Of a DNA stretch of 64,000 nucleotides, positions 53,917 through 62,734 are shown piece by piece. The notes beneath the pieces are model-generated. The model saw only the letters and a program-made list of their open reading frames with translations, was not told where the DNA came from and ran no database searches. Each line of letters opens with the position of its first letter. Position 1 is the stretch's first letter. A program made the translations under genes and the position numbers. Source of the stretch: CAYTLW01 sp964438735 (lineage in GTDB: Bacteria > Myxococcota_A > UBA9042). The stretch lies in the NCBI GenBank assembly GCA_964438735.1, contig CAYTLW010000002.1, positions 1 to 64,000 of the forward strand. The letters are read 5' to 3'.

Positions 53917-55809
53917 TCAACTCGTCGGGGCCTGCTCGGCGCGTTTGAGGTAGTAGGTCTGCACGCCGCTCAGGACCGTGTTGACCAGGATGTAGAAGGT
54001 CAACCCTGAGGGCAAGGACATCATCATCAGCGAGAACATGACCGGCATGCCGTACATCAGCATCTTGCGCTGGGTCTGATCACCGCCCGGATTCGGCATC
54101 AGCCGTTGCTGGGCGAACATGGTCAGGCCGAGCAGCACCGGCAATACGTAGTAGGGATCCTTCTGCGTCAGGTCGGCCACCCAGGCAAAGAGCGGCTGGT
54201 TGAACAACTCCACCGAGCTGTAGATCGTCCGATACAGCGCGATGTAGACCGGCATCTGGATGAACATGGGCAGGCAGCCGCCCAGCGGGTTGACCCCGTG
54301 GCGCTTGTACAGGGCGAAGGTCTGCTTGTTCAGTTCCTGCGGATCGGCCTTTTCCTCGCCCTTCTTCTTCGCTTCAGCGGCCAGCTGCTCCTTGATCTTG
54401 TCCAGCTCCGGCTTGAGCCGCTGCATCTTGTACATGCTGCGCATGCTTTTGGTGGTGATCGGCCAGAGCAGCAACTTGACCATCACGGTCAGGATCAGGA
54501 TCGCCAACACCCAGGAGGCGGTCATGCCGTGGGCGAATTTGAGCACCATCAGGAGCGGCCGGGCGATCAAGCCGAACCAGCCGAAGTCGATGCTCTCGTC
54601 CAGCCCGCTGCCCATCTGTTCGAGGTACTCGATCCGCTTGGGACCGGTGTAGAACTGCATGGTGTATCGCTTGACGCGCCGCTTCATCACCCGGTCGATG
54701 GCGGCGCGGGCGTCGGCGTCATCGCCGGTTCGTTGCCGGGCCGCTTCGATGAACGTGGCCTTGACCTCGGCGGCGACCGGCGACTTCAAGCCCAACTTCT
54801 CATAGTCGGCATCGCAGCTGTCGCCGCCCCAATGTTTGGTGTACCAGCCGGGCAGGCAGCCACCTTCGGCGGCCGAAAGGGCCTCACCTTCGCCGACGAG
54901 GATGGCTTCGATGACGCCGTTGGACAGCTCGCCAATGCGCACCACACCGCGCTTGCCCCAGCCCTCGCCCGGCACGGTGACCAGGGCGAAGTAACGCGAG
55001 TCTGAGTACAGCCACGTCGGCGTGCTCGAGTTGCTGCGCTCGGCCGGCTCGGCGTCCACCAGGCTGCTGGTATCCATGTGGGTGGTCTGGCCACCGACGT
55101 GGAAGCCCGCGCCCTTGAGATCGGGCGGACCTTTGAGCATGGCCAGCAGGCCGGTCTCTTCGTTGGCCTTGTCGTGAAAGCGCGTGATCGTGTGGCGAAC
55201 CTTGAACTGCGCCGGCGCGGCGCCGAGGTTCCAGACCGCCAGGTCGACCTCCATGGCGTAGGGCAGCTCGGGTCCAGCCAGTCGGTAGCGCTTGATCATG
55301 TAGATCGGGCTGCGCACGCGCGCCGGATCGGGCCAGGCAAGGGCGACGGCCTTGTTGTCGCTGGCCAGCACCCCCCAGCGAGGGTCGCTCTTGTACCAGC
55401 TGTCGAAATCCGGCCAGGTCTTGGTGGACGTCTTGCCGGCTTTGTCCCGGACCTCGATCTCCAGCTTGCCCACCGACACATCGATCAGGGCCTCGCGGAA
55501 GGGATCCCACTTGGCATCCCAGGTATCCACCAGCTGCAGGGCGCCGGCGGCGTACTTGGCCTTGGCCCACTCCGGCGCTCCCCCGGGTGTGCTCGCGCGA
55601 TCGAGCTCGAACTGGGTCTCCAGCAGCCGAATGGACTCGACCCCACCCAGGCAGGGCGAGACGTGCCACTGAACCCGCTCGCTGGCCAACGACAGGCTCT
55701 TGACCTCCGTGCGGCATTGGCGGCTGGGGTCGGCCGCCTCGGCGGGCCTTGGCAACCACGCCAGCGAACAGGCGATCGTCAACAGCAGCACGCGGCGGCT
55801 CAGCGACAT
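53917..55809 (-). CDS. yidC: Membrane protein insertase YidC
   Basis: Inserts membrane proteins alone or with SecYEG. 630 aa from ATG 55809. N-terminal signal/TM (LLLTIACSLAWLP), a large periplasmic beta-sandwich domain (about 30-370: IRLLETQFELDRA, YAMEVDLAVWNLGAAPAQF), then the insertase core with TM segments: GLIARPLLMVLKFAHG, WVLAILILTVMVKLLLWP, NPLGGCLPMFIQMPVYIALYR, GLTMFAQQRL, MMMSLPSGLTFYILVN. Gram-negative type, the usual long form. Transcribed with yidD and jag. Confidence 0.96.
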   Translation of the reverse strand: MSLSRRVLLLTIACSLAWLPRPAEAADPSRQCRTEVKSLSLASERVQWHVSPCLGGVESIRLLETQFELDRASTPGGAPEWAKAKYAAGALQLVDTWDAKWDPFREALIDVSVGKLEIEVRDKAGKTSTKTWPDFDSWYKSDPRWGVLASDNKAVALAWPDPARVRSPIYMIKRYRLAGPELPYAMEVDLAVWNLGAAPAQFKVRHTITRFHDKANEETGLLAMLKGPPDLKGAGFHVGGQTTHMDTSSLVDAEPAERSNSSTPTWLYSDSRYFALVTVPGEGWGKRGVVRIGELSNGVIEAILVGEGEALSAAEGGCLPGWYTKHWGGDSCDADYEKLGLKSPVAAEVKATFIEAARQRTGDDADARAAIDRVMKRRVKRYTMQFYTGPKRIEYLEQMGSGLDESIDFGWFGLIARPLLMVLKFAHGMTASWVLAILILTVMVKLLLWPITTKSMRSMYKMQRLKPELDKIKEQLAAEAKKKGEEKADPQELNKQTFALYKRHGVNPLGGCLPMFIQMPVYIALYRTIYSSVELFNQPLFAWVADLTQKDPYYVLPVLLGLTMFAQQRLMPNPGGDQTQRKMLMYGMPVMFSLMMMSLPSGLTFYILVNTVLSGVQTYYLKRAEQAPTS

Positions 55810-55820
55810 GGAAGTAGCCC

Positions 55821-56060
55821 TCAGGATGGCGACAGGGTGTGACCCGATCGCGGCGGTACCGGGTCATGGCCGCCAGCGCAAAGCGGCTGACAGCGCAGCA
55901 GGCGCCAGCAGATCAAGCCGAGCGCCCGGTGGATGGGGTGCTCGGCGAGGCTCTGGCGGGCGTAGTGGGAGCAACTCGGATGGAAACGACAAGCCGGTGG
56001 CAGCAGCGGGGACAGCCAGCGTTGGTAGGCTCGCAGCACGCCATCGAGGCATCGACTCAT
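55821..56060 (-). CDS. yidD: Membrane protein insertion efficiency factor YidD
   Basis: 79 aa from ATG 56060: MSRCLDGVLRAYQRWLSPLL then CRFHPSCSHYARQSLAEHP, matching the family's small size and three Cys (CRFHPSC, RCQPLC). An in-frame ATG at 56144, overlapping rnpA by 16 bp and with a better AGGG site, would give a 107-aa form with an N-terminal extension; the shorter form fits the family better. It aids YidC. Lies between rnpA and yidC, the canonical position. Confidence 0.85.
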   Translation of the reverse strand: MSRCLDGVLRAYQRWLSPLLPPACRFHPSCSHYARQSLAEHPIHRALGLICWRLLRCQPLCAGGHDPVPPRSGHTLSPS

Positions 56061-56128
56061 CGGCCGTCGCCAGGTGATCTCCGTGGACGACGAAGCGCCC
56101 TCGGGATCGCAGGTGATCGGCGCTTCGC

Positions 56129-56527
56129 TCAGATCGCGGTCCATCGCACCCTGCCCATCAGCGTTGCCAGCTCGTCGCGCACGTCAGCAAGGGAGTGGAC
56201 CGGCCATGGTGCGCGGACCAGGACCACCAGGTCGACCGGTTGCGGCCAGCCATGGCGCAGGGCCCGGAAGGCCTCCCGACAAAGGCGGCGGATCCGCGCT
56301 CTCCGCGGCGCGTTGCCCGCACCTCGGGAGATGGCCAGACCCAGCCGCGATCGTCCGGTCGCTGCCGGCGCCACGACGATCGACAAGCCTCGATTGCGAA
56401 GCCGTCGACCCTGACTGAAGGCATGATCGAAGTCGCTTCGTTTGCGCAAGCGATCAGCGGCGCCAAATCGTCCGCTGGGTCGCGAACGATCGACGAGGCT
56501 GGATCGACGCGCAGGTGCGGGCACCAC
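56129..56527 (-). CDS. rnpA: Ribonuclease P protein component
   Basis: Protein subunit that helps the RNase P RNA bind pre-tRNA. 132 aa from a GTG at 56527 (a second GTG follows directly). The body has LRKRSDFDHAFSQGRRL, SRLGLAISRG, and the basic RNR-like helix GNAPRRARIRRLCREAFRAL, the main RNA-contact region. Starts 15 bp after the rpmH stop, so cotranscribed. The N-terminus is longer than the family norm; a downstream start cannot be excluded. Confidence 0.85.
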   Translation of the reverse strand: MVPAPARRSSLVDRSRPSGRFGAADRLRKRSDFDHAFSQGRRLRNRGLSIVVAPAATGRSRLGLAISRGAGNAPRRARIRRLCREAFRALRHGWPQPVDLVVLVRAPWPVHSLADVRDELATLMGRVRWTAI

Positions 56528-56542
56528 GATGGAGTTCCGTCG

Positions 56543-56695
56543 CTACTTGGTCGGCGTGGTCGCCGCCAGGCGCTTGCGGCCCTTGGCCCGCCTGGCGTTG
56601 ATGATCTTGCGACCGCTGGCCGAAGCCATGCGCACGCGGAAGCCATGAGTGCGCCGGCGAGCGGTGCGACTTGGTGTGGAAAGTCCCTTCTTCAC
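56543..56695 (-). CDS. rpmH: 50S ribosomal protein L34
   Basis: 50 aa from a GTG at 56695 preceded by AGGAAGG. The product reads KGLSTPSRTARRRTHGFRVR, then MASASGRKIINARRAKGRKRLA, the highly conserved L34 core (THGFR, GRK, RRAKGRKRL). The N-terminal KRTYQPS block of most L34s is changed to KKGLSTPS. First gene of the rpmH-rnpA-yidD-yidC-jag unit that reads away from the origin. Confidence 0.95.
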   Translation of the reverse strand: MKKGLSTPSRTARRRTHGFRVRMASASGRKIINARRAKGRKRLAATTPTK

Positions 56696-57234
56696 GGTCC
56701 TTCCTCCGTCAACTGCCGGGTGGTTTGCACACGGTCACCTCTGTGGTGATGCGTGCGGTCCGGCGTGGGTGGCTCGCGAGCCGGGTCCGATCGATGGACC
56801 AAGCGCTTGTCGGCCAGTCTGGGTGGGTCCGGCCGTCGCCGCCCCTCGAACACAAACTGCGTATTTCCGGCAGGTTGGTCGTTCGTCGCCGCTTTCCCCT
56901 ACGGAAAAGCCGCGTTAGATAGCCACAGGGCCCCAACCCTGTCAACTGGGAACTGCTCTGAGGAGGTCCCGAAATTTTGTTCTGCCTTGCTCACGGGCGG
57001 TTGCCGCCGACTTGCTCAACCCCCCCTTGCGCCCGCCTTCTGAGGGCGCTAGGGATCGGTATGCCCATGTGGATCGACCTGTGGACGCGGGATCGCATCA
57101 CGGGGTGGTACAGATTAAAACTCCTCGGGCGAAGTGCCCGGCGATGGCGACTTGGAGGGGGTCGTCATCCGACAGGATGGGTGTGTGCAACACCCGCCGT
57201 CAGGCAGATCCGCTCCAGAGATGGTTGACCGTAT
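56696..57234. other. 539-bp divergent rpmH-dnaA intergenic region
   Basis: No coding frame is supported. It must hold the promoters of rpmH (minus) and dnaA (plus). Two DnaA-box-like sequences lie in it at 57068-57076 and 57080-57088, which could allow dnaA autoregulation. A short inverted repeat ACAGGG/CCCTGT is at 56925-56942. No clear -35/-10 pair was recognised. Confidence 0.6.
57068..57088. promoter_or_regulatory. Two DnaA-box-like sites upstream of dnaA
   Basis: TGTGGATCG (57068-57076) and TGTGGACGC (57080-57088) keep the TGTGGA half of the box (reverse of TCCACA) 12 bp apart. They lie about 150 bp before the dnaA start and may mediate feedback control by DnaA. Confidence 0.4.
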
Positions 57235-58590
57235 ATGGAAGATCTCTGGTCCAGGGCGCTGGGTGACCTGCGCGCCACCACACGAAGGGCGATCGTCGAC
57301 TCCTGGTTCGAACCGATCTCCCTGCTCGATAGCGAGGGCGATCGTGTACGTCTCGGCGTGCCCGACGGTCAGTTCCTCAGCTACATTCAAGATCATCACA
57401 TCGATCGCATCCGCGACTCGCTCGAGCGCGCCGCCGCCGGCCCGGTTCAGGTCCAACTGGCGGTGCACGAAGCCGGCGACATGGTCGCGACATCGGTGAC
57501 GCCGGCGAAGAAGCGCCAGGGCAGCCTGCCTATCGAAGGCAAGCCACGGGCCACGGTGCACAAGGATCGGCTGATCGACTTTCTGACCTTCGAGGCGTTC
57601 ATCGTCGGCCAGCCCAACGAGCTGGCCCACGGCGCCGCGATCAGCGTCAGCGAGGCGCCGAGCACCACCTTCAACCCACTGTTTCTCTATGGCGGCGTGG
57701 GCATCGGCAAGACCCACCTCCTGCACGCCATCGGTCTGGCGATCCGTGCCCGTCATCCCACCTTCCGCATCCTCTATGTGCCGTCCGCCTCGTTCATCGA
57801 CGACACGATCGCGGCCATGCGATCCAGCAGTACTTCCGAGCGCGCGCGTGTGCGAGACCGCTATCGCGACGTCGACGTGCTGTTGATCGACGACATCCAG
57901 TTCATGCAGCGCAAGGAGCGGACTCAGGAGGAGTTCTTCCACACCTTCAACGCCCTGCACCAGGCTCGAAAGCAGATCGTGCTGACCTCCGATCGCTTCC
58001 CGACCGAGCTCAAGGACTTCCAGGATCGCCTGCGCAGCCGCTTCGAGTGGGGCCTGGTGGCCGAGATCGGCGCGCCCGACCGCGAGATGCGCATCGCCAT
58101 CTTGCTGCGCAAGGCCCAGGCGGCCGGCATGGCGGTGCCGCTGGACGTGATCCACTACATCGCCGATCACCTGCGCAACAACGTGCGCGAGCTCGAAGGT
58201 GCGCTCAACAAGCTGCTCGCCCACAGTCGAATCGGTCATCGGCGTATCGACATGGCGCTGGCCCGGGACGTCCTGGGCCCCGTCATCGAGCTGCCCTCGC
58301 GGAACCTGACCATCGACGCCATCCAGAAGGCCACAGCGAAGTACTTCGGCCTGCGCATCACCGACCTCAAGGGGAGCAAGCGCACGCGCGGTGTGGTGAC
58401 ACCTCGCATGATCGCCATGTACCTGGTGCGCAAACATACCGACGCCTCGTACCCCGAGATCGGCCGTGCCTTCGGTGGTCGTGATCACAGCACGGCGATC
58501 AACGCCTGCCGCCGAATCGACTGGCAGCTCAAGCACGACGAGCGCATCGGCACCGCCGTTCAGGCAGTCGAACACAGCCTCGGCCGCTGA
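57235..58590 (+). CDS. dnaA: Chromosomal replication initiator DnaA
   Basis: AAA+ initiator that binds DnaA boxes, opens oriC and loads the helicase. 451 aa from ATG 57235. Domain I (1-80), a short linker, AAA+ domain III with Walker A GGVGIGKT (153-160), Walker B LLIDDIQF, sensor SDRFP, box VII RLRSRFEWGL, and domain IV with helix-turn-helix ending in the DnaA signature GRDHSTAINAC. All functional motifs are intact. Followed by the putative oriC and then dnaN. Confidence 0.97.
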   Translation: MEDLWSRALGDLRATTRRAIVDSWFEPISLLDSEGDRVRLGVPDGQFLSYIQDHHIDRIRDSLERAAAGPVQVQLAVHEAGDMVATSVTPAKKRQGSLPIEGKPRATVHKDRLIDFLTFEAFIVGQPNELAHGAAISVSEAPSTTFNPLFLYGGVGIGKTHLLHAIGLAIRARHPTFRILYVPSASFIDDTIAAMRSSSTSERARVRDRYRDVDVLLIDDIQFMQRKERTQEEFFHTFNALHQARKQIVLTSDRFPTELKDFQDRLRSRFEWGLVAEIGAPDREMRIAILLRKAQAAGMAVPLDVIHYIADHLRNNVRELEGALNKLLAHSRIGHRRIDMALARDVLGPVIELPSRNLTIDAIQKATAKYFGLRITDLKGSKRTRGVVTPRMIAMYLVRKHTDASYPEIGRAFGGRDHSTAINACRRIDWQLKHDERIGTAVQAVEHSLGR

Positions 58591-58651
58591 GCTGTGCGCG
58601 CAGGCACGCGCCGATTTCACCACGACCCGCCACAAAAAATACGTCGACGGA

Positions 58652-58665
58652 GATCGTCGACGATC
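58652..58665. repeat. 14-bp perfect palindrome with a partial direct repeat
   Basis: GATCGTCGACGATC (58652-58665) is fully self-complementary. AGATCGTCGA occurs at 58651-58660 and again at 58671-58680, a 20-bp period. It lies between dnaA and the DnaA-box cluster, suggesting a protein-binding site at the origin. Confidence 0.6.
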
Positions 58666-58708
58666 GCCCCAGATCGTCGAAAAATGCGCCCGTCAGTCCC
58701 CGATTCAA

Positions 58709-58857
58709 CTGTCCACAGGCCTGTGGGCGAACGGCTACGGGATCACGATCGTCGGCTTGTGGACGACCTGTGGATGGTCTGGGGAGAGCTGGCCGGCCGG
58801 CGCCAGACTGTGGACAAAGCGCACATTCATCCACCTCCATGCCCCGATTCATCCACA
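58709..58857. promoter_or_regulatory. Cluster of DnaA-box-like sites
   Basis: Sites resembling TTATCCACA: CTGTCCACA (58709-58717), reversed TCGTCCACA (58758-58766), reversed CCATCCACA (58769-58777), reversed TTGTCCACA (58809-58817), TCATCCACC (58827-58835) and TCATCCACA (58849-58857). Both orientations occur. The TCCACA core is kept in all but one; the first bases vary, as expected in a GC-rich genome. Confidence 0.7.
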
Positions 58858-58860
58858 GGT

Positions 58861-58900
58861 AGATCTAATATAACTCTCTGTACTCAAACAGTTTTTACAG
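58861..58900. other. AT-rich tract, candidate DNA unwinding element
   Basis: Forty bases directly after the last DnaA-box-like site have only 12 G/C (about 30%), the sharpest AT island in this region. It includes TAATATAACT and a GTTTTTAC segment. This position next to the boxes is typical of the duplex unwinding element. Confidence 0.55.
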
Positions 58901-59091
58901 ACCGTCCGGATCCTGCACATGGCATGCCTGCTCCTCCTGGATCGATCTCAGATCAACCCAGAAGAGCAAAGGAACATCCATGGACAAGCCAATCCGATCA
59001 ATGTGGAGCGGATGAGGTCTGGGGGCTTCAAAAAGGGCGCTGTCGGCGGTAGAAAGGCGGCCGGTCATAAGAGGTCCTGCGAGAGGAAGCG

Positions 59092-60225
59092 ATGAAAGTC
59101 ACGATCGACAAAGGCGCGCTGATGATCCCCCTGTATCGTGCCCAGGGTGTGGTCGATCGCAAGGCGTCCACCAATGTGCTCGCTTGCGTGCATATGGCTG
59201 CGGCCGACGGAACGCTGGTGTTCACGGCCACCGACTACGATGTGACGATCACCGCCGAGGTGAGCGCCGAGATCACCGAGCCAGGAGCTGCGCTGGTCAA
59301 CGGCCGCACCCTCTTCGAGGTGGTCCGGGTCCTGCCCGACGGCGTCATGGTCGAGATCTCCGCTGACGACAGCCACCGCGTGCGCATCGAAGCGGGCAAG
59401 GCCTACTACCACCTCAACGGCCTGGCACCCGAGGAGTTCCCCGACGTCGTCGAGGAGACCCAGGGTACGCCCCTGTCGCTCGACAAGAAGCAGGTCGAGG
59501 CGATGCTCCGTCGGACCCTCTTTTCGGTCTCCAACGACGAGAGTCGGCCGGCCCTGAACGGCGTGCTGCTTGAGGTGGAGCCGGCGGAAGACGACGCCAA
59601 TAAGGCCAAACTACGCATGGTGTCCACCGACGGCCACCGCCTGTCCAAGGTCGAGCGCGAGGCGGAAGCGCGCGACTACGACGGCAGCACCTATCGCTGC
59701 ATCGTGCATCGCAATGGCGCCGCGCAGCTCCAGCGCATCTTCGAGGGTGGCGATCAGCTGGTGCGCATCGAGTTTTTGGGCCGCAACGTGGTCTTCAACT
59801 GCGACCAGGCACGCTTGCAGGTGCGTCAGATCGAAGAGGCATTTCCCGAGTACGAACGCGTCGTGCCCGCCTCCAGCGACGTCAGCGTGACCTTGCGTCG
59901 GACCGGGCTGGTCGAGGCCATCCGCCGCGTCTCCTCCCTGGCCACCGGCAAGCACAGCCTGCTGCGGGCCGACATGGAGGCCGGTCGGCTGACGTTCGAG
60001 ATGGTGCACGCCGATTTCGGCGACGCCCACGAAGAGATCGAGCTGCCCGAATACGATGGCAGCCTGGTCAGTATCGGCTTCAACCCGCGCTACCTGCTCG
60101 ACGTCTGCGGGGTGATCGAAGGCGACGAGGTGATCTTGCAGGTCAGCGACCAGTTCTCGCCCTGCTTGCTGCGCAGCGATGAGGAGCCCGGCTCGCTCTT
60201 TGTCGTCATGCCCATGCGGCTGTAA
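59092..60225 (+). CDS. dnaN: DNA polymerase III beta sliding clamp
   Basis: 377 aa, ATG preceded by GAGAGGAAG. Processivity clamp with three repeated domains. Visible: the N-terminal MKVTIDKGALMIPLYRAQGV, the LVNGRTLFEVVRVLPDG strand, YHLNGLAPEEFPDV, TLFSVSNDESRPALNGVL (clamp domain 2 start), STDGHRLSKVE, and the C-terminal hydrophobic-pocket end LFVVMPMRL. Standard length and position between oriC and recF. Confidence 0.97.
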   Translation: MKVTIDKGALMIPLYRAQGVVDRKASTNVLACVHMAAADGTLVFTATDYDVTITAEVSAEITEPGAALVNGRTLFEVVRVLPDGVMVEISADDSHRVRIEAGKAYYHLNGLAPEEFPDVVEETQGTPLSLDKKQVEAMLRRTLFSVSNDESRPALNGVLLEVEPAEDDANKAKLRMVSTDGHRLSKVEREAEARDYDGSTYRCIVHRNGAAQLQRIFEGGDQLVRIEFLGRNVVFNCDQARLQVRQIEEAFPEYERVVPASSDVSVTLRRTGLVEAIRRVSSLATGKHSLLRADMEAGRLTFEMVHADFGDAHEEIELPEYDGSLVSIGFNPRYLLDVCGVIEGDEVILQVSDQFSPCLLRSDEEPGSLFVVMPMRL

Positions 60226-60292
60226 CGCACGATAGGAGCGGCCAGCTCGCTCCGCCGGCGCGCTTCATCTGTCGCTGGGGACGGGAACGCGG

Positions 60293-61441
60293 ATGCAGAT
60301 CGAGCGCCTCCATGCCGACGATTTTCGCAACCTGAGCGCCGTCGAGATAGAGCCTCATCCCCATTTCAACATCGTCCAGGGCGACAACGGTCAGGGCAAG
60401 ACGAACGTGCTCGAGGCGCTGTATCTGCTCGCCGGATTGCGCAGCTTTCGTACCGCTCGCCTGGCGGAGTGCATTCGCTTCGATGCCGACAAGGCGACCG
60501 TCGCCGCGCGCCTGGTGCGGGCTTCGGTGGCCTCCGATCTGGGCATCGAGCTGGGCCGTCGGCGCAGTCGGGTCTTTCTCGATGGCAAGTTGACCCGCCG
60601 CAACGCCGACTACCTGGGCCGCCTGGTGGTGGTGTTGTTCACCCCCGATGACCTGCGCCTTCCCCATGGCGAACCGGCCGCTCGTCGTCGCTACCTGGAT
60701 CGGGCGGTGTTCAACCACCAGCCCGGCTATCTGGACGAGTTGCGACGCTATGAACGGGCCCTGGGCCAGCGAAATGCCCTGCTCAAGGACAACGATGGTG
60801 TCGGTGTAGATCGCGATCTGCTCGAGGTCTTCGATGGTCTGGTCGCCGATACCGGGGCTGTGATCGCCGACCGCCGAGCGCGTTTCGTGGCCGCATTCTC
60901 ACCGCGGGTCTCCGCTCATTTCGACCAGGTAGCTGCCTCGGGTCTGAGCGCATCTCTGCAGATCAATTGCCGACTGGACGGCGCGGCCGAGTCGGGAATC
61001 GAGACCTGGCGACAGCTGTTGAAGGATGCGTTGACGGCGGGCAGACAGCGGGATCTGCGCCGACGTTTCACCGGATCGGGCCCGCACCTTGACGATCTGG
61101 TGCTGATGATCCAGGACCGTCCGGCGCGCATTCACGCCAGCCAGGGGCAGTGTCGCGCTTTGATGCTGGCGATGAAGATCGCCGAAATACGAAGCCTGGA
61201 AGAACGCTTGGGCGAGGCGCCGGTGCTGTTGATGGACGACGTTTCCAGCGAGCTCGATCGCGCCCGAAACGGGGCGTTGATGGGGCACTTGGACGCCCTG
61301 GGTGGGCAGGTCTTCCTGACCACCACCGACGCGGCCCACATCGCGCTGACGGCGCCGCGCAAGGTATTCCGCATGGCCGAGGGCCGGTGTACGACCGATC
61401 CCGGGCCAGAGGAGGATGGTGGTGCAGGCATTCCAGATTGA
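60293..61441 (+). CDS. recF: DNA replication/repair protein RecF
   Basis: ABC-type ATPase that binds gapped DNA and helps load RecA. 382 aa. Walker A GDNGQGKT (30-37), LFTPDDLRLPHGEPAARRRYLD, signature HASQGQCRAL, Walker B VLLMDDVSSELD, and TTTDA near the C-terminus. Its last 20-26 bp overlap the start of murA, so the two are translationally coupled. Confidence 0.95.
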   Translation: MQIERLHADDFRNLSAVEIEPHPHFNIVQGDNGQGKTNVLEALYLLAGLRSFRTARLAECIRFDADKATVAARLVRASVASDLGIELGRRRSRVFLDGKLTRRNADYLGRLVVVLFTPDDLRLPHGEPAARRRYLDRAVFNHQPGYLDELRRYERALGQRNALLKDNDGVGVDRDLLEVFDGLVADTGAVIADRRARFVAAFSPRVSAHFDQVAASGLSASLQINCRLDGAAESGIETWRQLLKDALTAGRQRDLRRRFTGSGPHLDDLVLMIQDRPARIHASQGQCRALMLAMKIAEIRSLEERLGEAPVLLMDDVSSELDRARNGALMGHLDALGGQVFLTTTDAAHIALTAPRKVFRMAEGRCTTDPGPEEDGGAGIPD

Positions 61442-62702
61442 GGGTGGCGTACCTCTGAGCGGCAGTGTTCGGGTCTCGGGCAACAAGAACGAGGCCCTGC
61501 CGGCGCTGGCATGCGCCATGCTGACCGACCAGCCGGTCATCCTGGACAATGTGCCGGACATCCTCGATGTGCGCGTGATGCTCGACGTCATGCGCGAGTT
61601 CGGCACCGAGGTGACCTACGAGAGTCCTCATCGGATCCGGCTGCATACAGCCGAGTTACGCACCACGACCGTGCCCATCGAGTTGGCCGATCGGGTCCGG
61701 GCTTCGATCCTCTTCGCCGGCCCCATGCTGGGTCGCGCCCACGCCATCGACCTGCCGCCACCCGGCGGCGATGTGATCGGTCGTCGTCGCCTGGACACCC
61801 ACTTCGATGGACTGACCAGCCTGGGCGCTCGATTCGAGTTCGGTGCCACCTTCCGCGGTCACACCGATGGCCTGATCGGCACCGATCTCTTCCTGGACGA
61901 GGCCTCGGTCACCGCCACCGAGAACCTGCTCATGGCCGCCTCGGTGGCGCGCGGGCGGACCGTGATCCAGAACGCCGCGTGCGAACCACATGTGCAGGGC
62001 ATCGCCAGCATGCTCAACTCCATGGGCGCCCACATCACCGGCCATGGCTCGAACTGCATCACCATCGAAGGTGTCGACAAGCTGGGCGGCACGACCCATC
62101 GCATCAGCCCCGACTACCTGGAGGTCGGCTCCATGGTCGGCCTGGCCGCGGTCACCGGCGGCGAGCTCTGGATCGAAGACGTGGTCGAGGAACACCTGCG
62201 CATGGTCCGCATGGTCTTCGGACGGCTCGGTGTGCGCACGGAGATCAACAAGGGTCGCCTCTTCGTGCCCGGTCGGCAGAAGTTGGAGATCAAGCCCGAT
62301 CTGAGCGGCCATATCCCCAAGATCGACGACGCGCCATGGCCCCAATTCCCCACCGACCTGATGTCGATCGCGATCACGGTGGCCACCCAGAGTCGGGGCA
62401 CCGTGCTCTTCTTCGAGAAGATGTTCGAAGGTCGGATGTTCTTCGTCGACGCCCTGATCGGCATGGGCGCCCGCATCATCCTCTGCGATCCCCATCGGGT
62501 GGTCGTGGTGGGTCCGGCGCAGCTGTACGGCTCCCGACTGGAGAGTCCGGATGTACGCGCCGGCATGTCCCTGCTGATCGCTGCCCTGTGTGCCCGTGGC
62601 AGCAGTCGGATCTACAATATTCGCCAGATCGATCGCGGCTATGAGCGCATCGACGAGAAGCTGCGTGCCCTCGGCGCGCGCATCGAGCGCATCGAGAGGT
62701 AG
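61422..62702 (+). CDS. murA: UDP-N-acetylglucosamine 1-carboxyvinyltransferase with active-site Cys replaced by Asp
   Basis: First committed step of peptidoglycan synthesis: adds enolpyruvyl to UDP-GlcNAc. The GTG at 61422 is preferred because GGAGG lies six bases upstream; an ATG at 61416 abuts that site with no spacing. 426 aa. Motifs: SGNKNEALPALAC (substrate Lys-Asn), RASILFAGPMLGR, then PPPGGDVIGRRRLDTH, ENLLMAAS, and DYLEVGS. The Cys normally in PGGCAIG is Asp117 (codon 61770-61772), as in mycobacterial and chlamydial MurA, which resist fosfomycin. All other motifs are intact. It overlaps recF and precedes proB by about 30 bp. Confidence 0.95.
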   Translation: MQAFQIEGGVPLSGSVRVSGNKNEALPALACAMLTDQPVILDNVPDILDVRVMLDVMREFGTEVTYESPHRIRLHTAELRTTTVPIELADRVRASILFAGPMLGRAHAIDLPPPGGDVIGRRRLDTHFDGLTSLGARFEFGATFRGHTDGLIGTDLFLDEASVTATENLLMAASVARGRTVIQNAACEPHVQGIASMLNSMGAHITGHGSNCITIEGVDKLGGTTHRISPDYLEVGSMVGLAAVTGGELWIEDVVEEHLRMVRMVFGRLGVRTEINKGRLFVPGRQKLEIKPDLSGHIPKIDDAPWPQFPTDLMSIAITVATQSRGTVLFFEKMFEGRMFFVDALIGMGARIILCDPHRVVVVGPAQLYGSRLESPDVRAGMSLLIAALCARGSSRIYNIRQIDRGYERIDEKLRALGARIERIER

Positions 62703-62734
62703 GCCTGAACAGCGTCTCCACCTTACCGGCCCTG

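Larger units (their letters stand above)
58591..59091. other. oriC: Putative replication origin (oriC) in the dnaA-dnaN spacer
   Basis: 501 bp with a cluster of DnaA-box-like sites (58709-58857), an adjoining AT-rich tract (58861-58900) as candidate unwinding element, a 14-bp palindrome with an extra half-copy (58652-58680), and nothing else coding of note. A very short frame (58980-59015, 11 codons) before dnaN has a weak ribosome site and may be a leader peptide or chance. The gene order rpmH-dnaA-[spacer]-dnaN-recF supports this as the origin. No GC-skew calculation was possible by eye. Confidence 0.7.

Noticed and set aside
57115..58635. Minus-strand open frame covering dnaA
   Set aside because: Antisense shadow of dnaA, whose product has full family motifs.
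58980..59015. Eleven-codon frame before dnaN as a leader peptide
   Set aside because: A weak ribosome site and no repeated codons or attenuator hairpin support it, so I leave it as possible chance.
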